NCBI RefSeq assembly: GCF_018070465.1
Contig: NZ_JAGPXT010000006.1
Coordinates: forward strand, 186,001-250,000
Source: Micromonospora sp. C95
GTDB lineage: Bacteria > Actinomycetota > Actinomycetes > Mycobacteriales > Micromonosporaceae
Direction: 5' to 3'
Length of the DNA stretch: 64,000 bases
Each line of letters starts with the position of its first letter. Position 1 is the stretch's first letter. Below are positions 62,004-64,000 of this stretch, piece after piece. Position numbers and translations under genes: made by a program. Under the pieces are notes generated by a model, which ran no database searches, was not told the origin of the DNA, and was given only the letters and a program-made list of their open reading frames with translations.

Positions 62004-63005
62004 TCAGGTCAGCGCGCGGGGGTGGGCGGTGGCGTAGACCTCGCGCAGCCGTTCGACGGTCACCAGCGTGTAGACCTGGGTGGTGGTGACCGAGGCGTGC
62101 CCGAGCAGTTCCTGCACCACCCGCACGTCGGCCCCGCCGTCGAGCAGGTGGGTGGCGTACGAGTGGCGCAACGTGTGCGGCGACACGGCCCGGGGGCCGT
62201 CGACGGTCAGCCCGGCCCGCCGTGCGGCGTGGCGCAGGATGCCCCAGGCGCCCTGCCGGGTCAGCGGCCCACCCCGGGCGTTGAGGAAGATCGCCGGGGT
62301 GCCCCGGCCGGCGGCGGCCAACCCCGGTCGGGCCCGCACCAGGTACGCACCGAGGGCCCGCAGCGCGTATCCGCCGATCGGCACCAGACGGGTCCGGCCG
62401 CCCTTGCCGCGCAGCACGGTCACTCCGTCGTCGAGATCCACATCGTCCACCGCGGCACCGACGGCCTCGGAGATCCGCGCCCCGGTGCCGTACAGGAACT
62501 CCAGCAGCGCCCGGTCGCGCAGCGCCAGCGGCGCGGTGTCCCCGGCCGCGTCGACCGGTCCGGCGGTCTCCAGCAGCGCGACGACGTCGTCGAGCGGCAG
62601 CGCCCGGGGCAGCCGTCGGGATGCGGTGGGGGGCCGCACGTCGCGGCTCGGGTCGGCGCCGGCCAGGCCCTCGCGCAGCGCGAACCGGTGCAGTCCGCGT
62701 ACCGCGCTGGCGGCGCGGGCCGCCGAGGCGACCGCGAGGGGCGGGTGCCCGTCGGCACCGGCACGCAGCCGGGCCAGGTGACGTTCGATCTCCCCGGCGG
62801 AGACGGCGGACAGTTCGGTCACCCCGGCGGTGGCCAGCGAGCCGAGGTAGCGGTCCAGGTCCCGGCGGTACGACGCGAGCGTGTTCGCGGCAAGTCCACG
62901 TTCGACGGTGAGGTGGTCCAGGTAGCCGCGGACGGCACGGCGCAGGGCCGGCGCGGGCTGCTCGCCCCCACCGGCCTCGCCCGGGGTCGGTCGCTTGTCG
63001 GTCAG
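62004..63005 (-). CDS. xerD: Tyrosine recombinase XerD, probable CTG start
   Basis: 333 residues. Core-binding domain from [20 protein letters not shown]; catalytic residues visible as R in [21 protein letters not shown] (H-x-x-R), LGHAS and the nucleophile Tyr in TQVYT. Resolves chromosome dimers with XerC at dif. No ATG, GTG or TTG occurs in frame before GTG 62822, which would delete the core-binding domain; CTG 63005 overlaps the ald stop as CTGA, mirroring the ATGA overlaps elsewhere, so it is the likely start. Confidence 0.9.
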   Translation of the reverse strand: MTDKRPTPGEAGGGEQPAPALRRAVRGYLDHLTVERGLAANTLASYRRDLDRYLGSLATAGVTELSAVSAGEIERHLARLRAGADGHPPLAVASAARAASAVRGLHRFALREGLAGADPSRDVRPPTASRRLPRALPLDDVVALLETAGPVDAAGDTAPLALRDRALLEFLYGTGARISEAVGAAVDDVDLDDGVTVLRGKGGRTRLVPIGGYALRALGAYLVRARPGLAAAGRGTPAIFLNARGGPLTRQGAWGILRHAARRAGLTVDGPRAVSPHTLRHSYATHLLDGGADVRVVQELLGHASVTTTQVYTLVTVERLREVYATAHPRALT

Positions 63006-64000
63006 GCCAGCACCTCGGTCAACGGCAGGGTGGGCAGGCCGTGTGCCTCGGCGACCGGTCCGTAGACGACCCGTCCGTCGTGGGTGTTCAGGCCCAGCGC
63101 CAGCGCCGGGTCGCGGCGGGCCGCCTCGCGCCAGCCGTGGTTGGCCAGTTCGAGGGCGTACGGGAGGGTGACGTTTGTCAGCGCGTAGGTGCTGGTGTTC
63201 GGCACCGCGCCGGGCATGTTCGCCACGCAGTAGAAGATCGATTCGTGCACCCGGTAGACCGGGTCGGCGTGGGTGGTGGGCCGCGAGTCCTCGAAGCAGC
63301 CACCCTGGTCGATGGCGATGTCGACGAGCACGCTGCCCGGCTTCATCCGGGAGACCAACTCGTTGGAGATCAGTTTCGGCGCCTTCGCACCGGGCACCAG
63401 CACCGCCCCGATCACCAGGTCCGCGTCCAGCACCGCCCGCTCGATCTCGTACGCGTTGGAGGCGACGGTCTGCAGGTGCCCCCGGTAGATGGCGTCGGCC
63501 TGGCGCAACCGGCCGACGTTCTTGTCCAGCAGCAGCACCTCCGACTGCAGGCCCAGGGCGATCGCGGCGGCGTTCATGCCGGACACGCCGGCGCCGATGA
63601 CCACGGTCTTGGCCGCGTACACGCCGGAGACGCCGCCGGGCAGCACCCCCCGGCCACCACCGGTACGCATCAGGTGGAACGCGCCGACCTGCGGGGCGAG
63701 CCGTCCGGCCACCTCGGACATCGGGGCGAGCAGCGGCAGCGACCGGTCCGGCAGTTCCACGGTCTCGTAGGCGATGCCGGTGATCTTCCGGTCGAGCAGC
63801 GCCTCGGTGCAGTCCCGGGAGGCGGCCAGGTGCAGGTAGGTGAAGAGCACCTGTCCCGCGCGCATCCGGTGGTACTCCTCGGCGACCGGCTCCTTGACCT
63901 TCAGCACCAGCTCGGCGGCCGCCCAGACCTCGTCGGCGCTCTCCAGGATCTTGGCACCGGCGGCGGCGAACTCCTCGTCGGTGATGCTCGACCCGAGCCC
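63002..64000 (-). CDS. ald: Alanine dehydrogenase (5' end outside the window)
   Basis: 333 codons visible, reaching the right edge. VKVKEP-like substrate lysine segment ([16 protein letters not shown]), catalytic-histidine region [11 protein letters not shown], Rossmann motif [18 protein letters not shown], and the C-terminal [15 protein letters not shown] identify the Ald/PNT family. Interconverts L-alanine and pyruvate plus ammonia with NAD(H). Coupled to xerD by CTGA. Confidence 0.95.
   Translation of the reverse strand, partial: GLGSSITDEEFAAAGAKILESADEVWAAAELVLKVKEPVAEEYHRMRAGQVLFTYLHLAASRDCTEALLDRKITGIAYETVELPDRSLPLLAPMSEVAGRLAPQVGAFHLMRTGGGRGVLPGGVSGVYAAKTVVIGAGVSGMNAAAIALGLQSEVLLLDKNVGRLRQADAIYRGHLQTVASNAYEIERAVLDADLVIGAVLVPGAKAPKLISNELVSRMKPGSVLVDIAIDQGGCFEDSRPTTHADPVYRVHESIFYCVANMPGAVPNTSTYALTNVTLPYALELANHGWREAARRDPALALGLNTHDGRVVYGPVAEAHGLPTLPLTEVLA

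Overview
The window is high-GC actinobacterial DNA that I would place in the Micromonosporaceae (Micromonospora-like). The reasons are the codon use, the minus-strand core run ald–xerD–parA–scpA–scpB–rluB–cmk–der at 55.5–64 kb, many ATGA, GTGA and TTGA stop/start overlaps, an IdeR/DmdR1-type iron box, an ECF42-type sigma factor and an F420/LLM-type redox operon. This is inference from gene content; no 16S gene is present.

Layout. 1–7 kb: end of an MFS exporter, a three-gene ECF transporter of the YkoEDC architecture under a putative iron box, then xylulokinase and a ROK repressor. 7–13 kb: an HxlR regulator facing a truncated RidA gene, a DUF3291 gene with a SufR-like regulator, a YdeI/OmdA protein, then an ECF42 operon (DUF6069, DGPF/YCII, sigma factor, reductase) and a methyltransferase. 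13–18 kb: second methyltransferase, AlaX-like editing protein, AzlCD amino-acid exporter, a PHB-depolymerase-like esterase and a haloperoxidase-like hydrolase facing a large LAL-type LuxR regulator (18.6–21.4 kb). 21.7–28 kb: SRPBCC protein, a YjdI/CDGSH plus YjdJ pair, DUF5996, and a tightly coupled operon of LLM oxidoreductase, F420:NADP-reductase-like protein, glutaminase–STAS and flavodoxin. A 31-bp element before the hydrolase recurs before the LLM operon, together with the stub of a second LAL regulator. 28.5–34.3 kb: two-component system, lipoprotein hydrolase, a decayed aldo/keto reductase and a secreted serine protease.

34.9–55.4 kb looks like a tRNA-Pro-associated genomic island. 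A 36-bp direct repeat of the 3' end of tRNA-Pro(GGG) at 55,325–55,398 lies at 34,948–34,983, next to a decayed tyrosine integrase. Inside are an ArsR/SDR pair with a palindromic operator, an FMO–SDR–MFS operon with a divergent PucR regulator, an IS3 scrap, and from 42 to 54.6 kb a set of mostly single, mixed-strand small genes (SRPBCC, RidA, RCC1-like, kinase-fold, DUF4265, DUF1877, HAD, MarR, zinc-ribbon, macrodomain, HTH/nuclease-like, HEAT). Several are frameshifted or reduced to fragments.

55.5–64 kb is chromosomal core: ribosome GTPase Der, CMP kinase, RluB, the condensin partners ScpB and ScpA, ParA, XerD (probably starting at CTG) and alanine dehydrogenase, transcribed leftward as one compact set.
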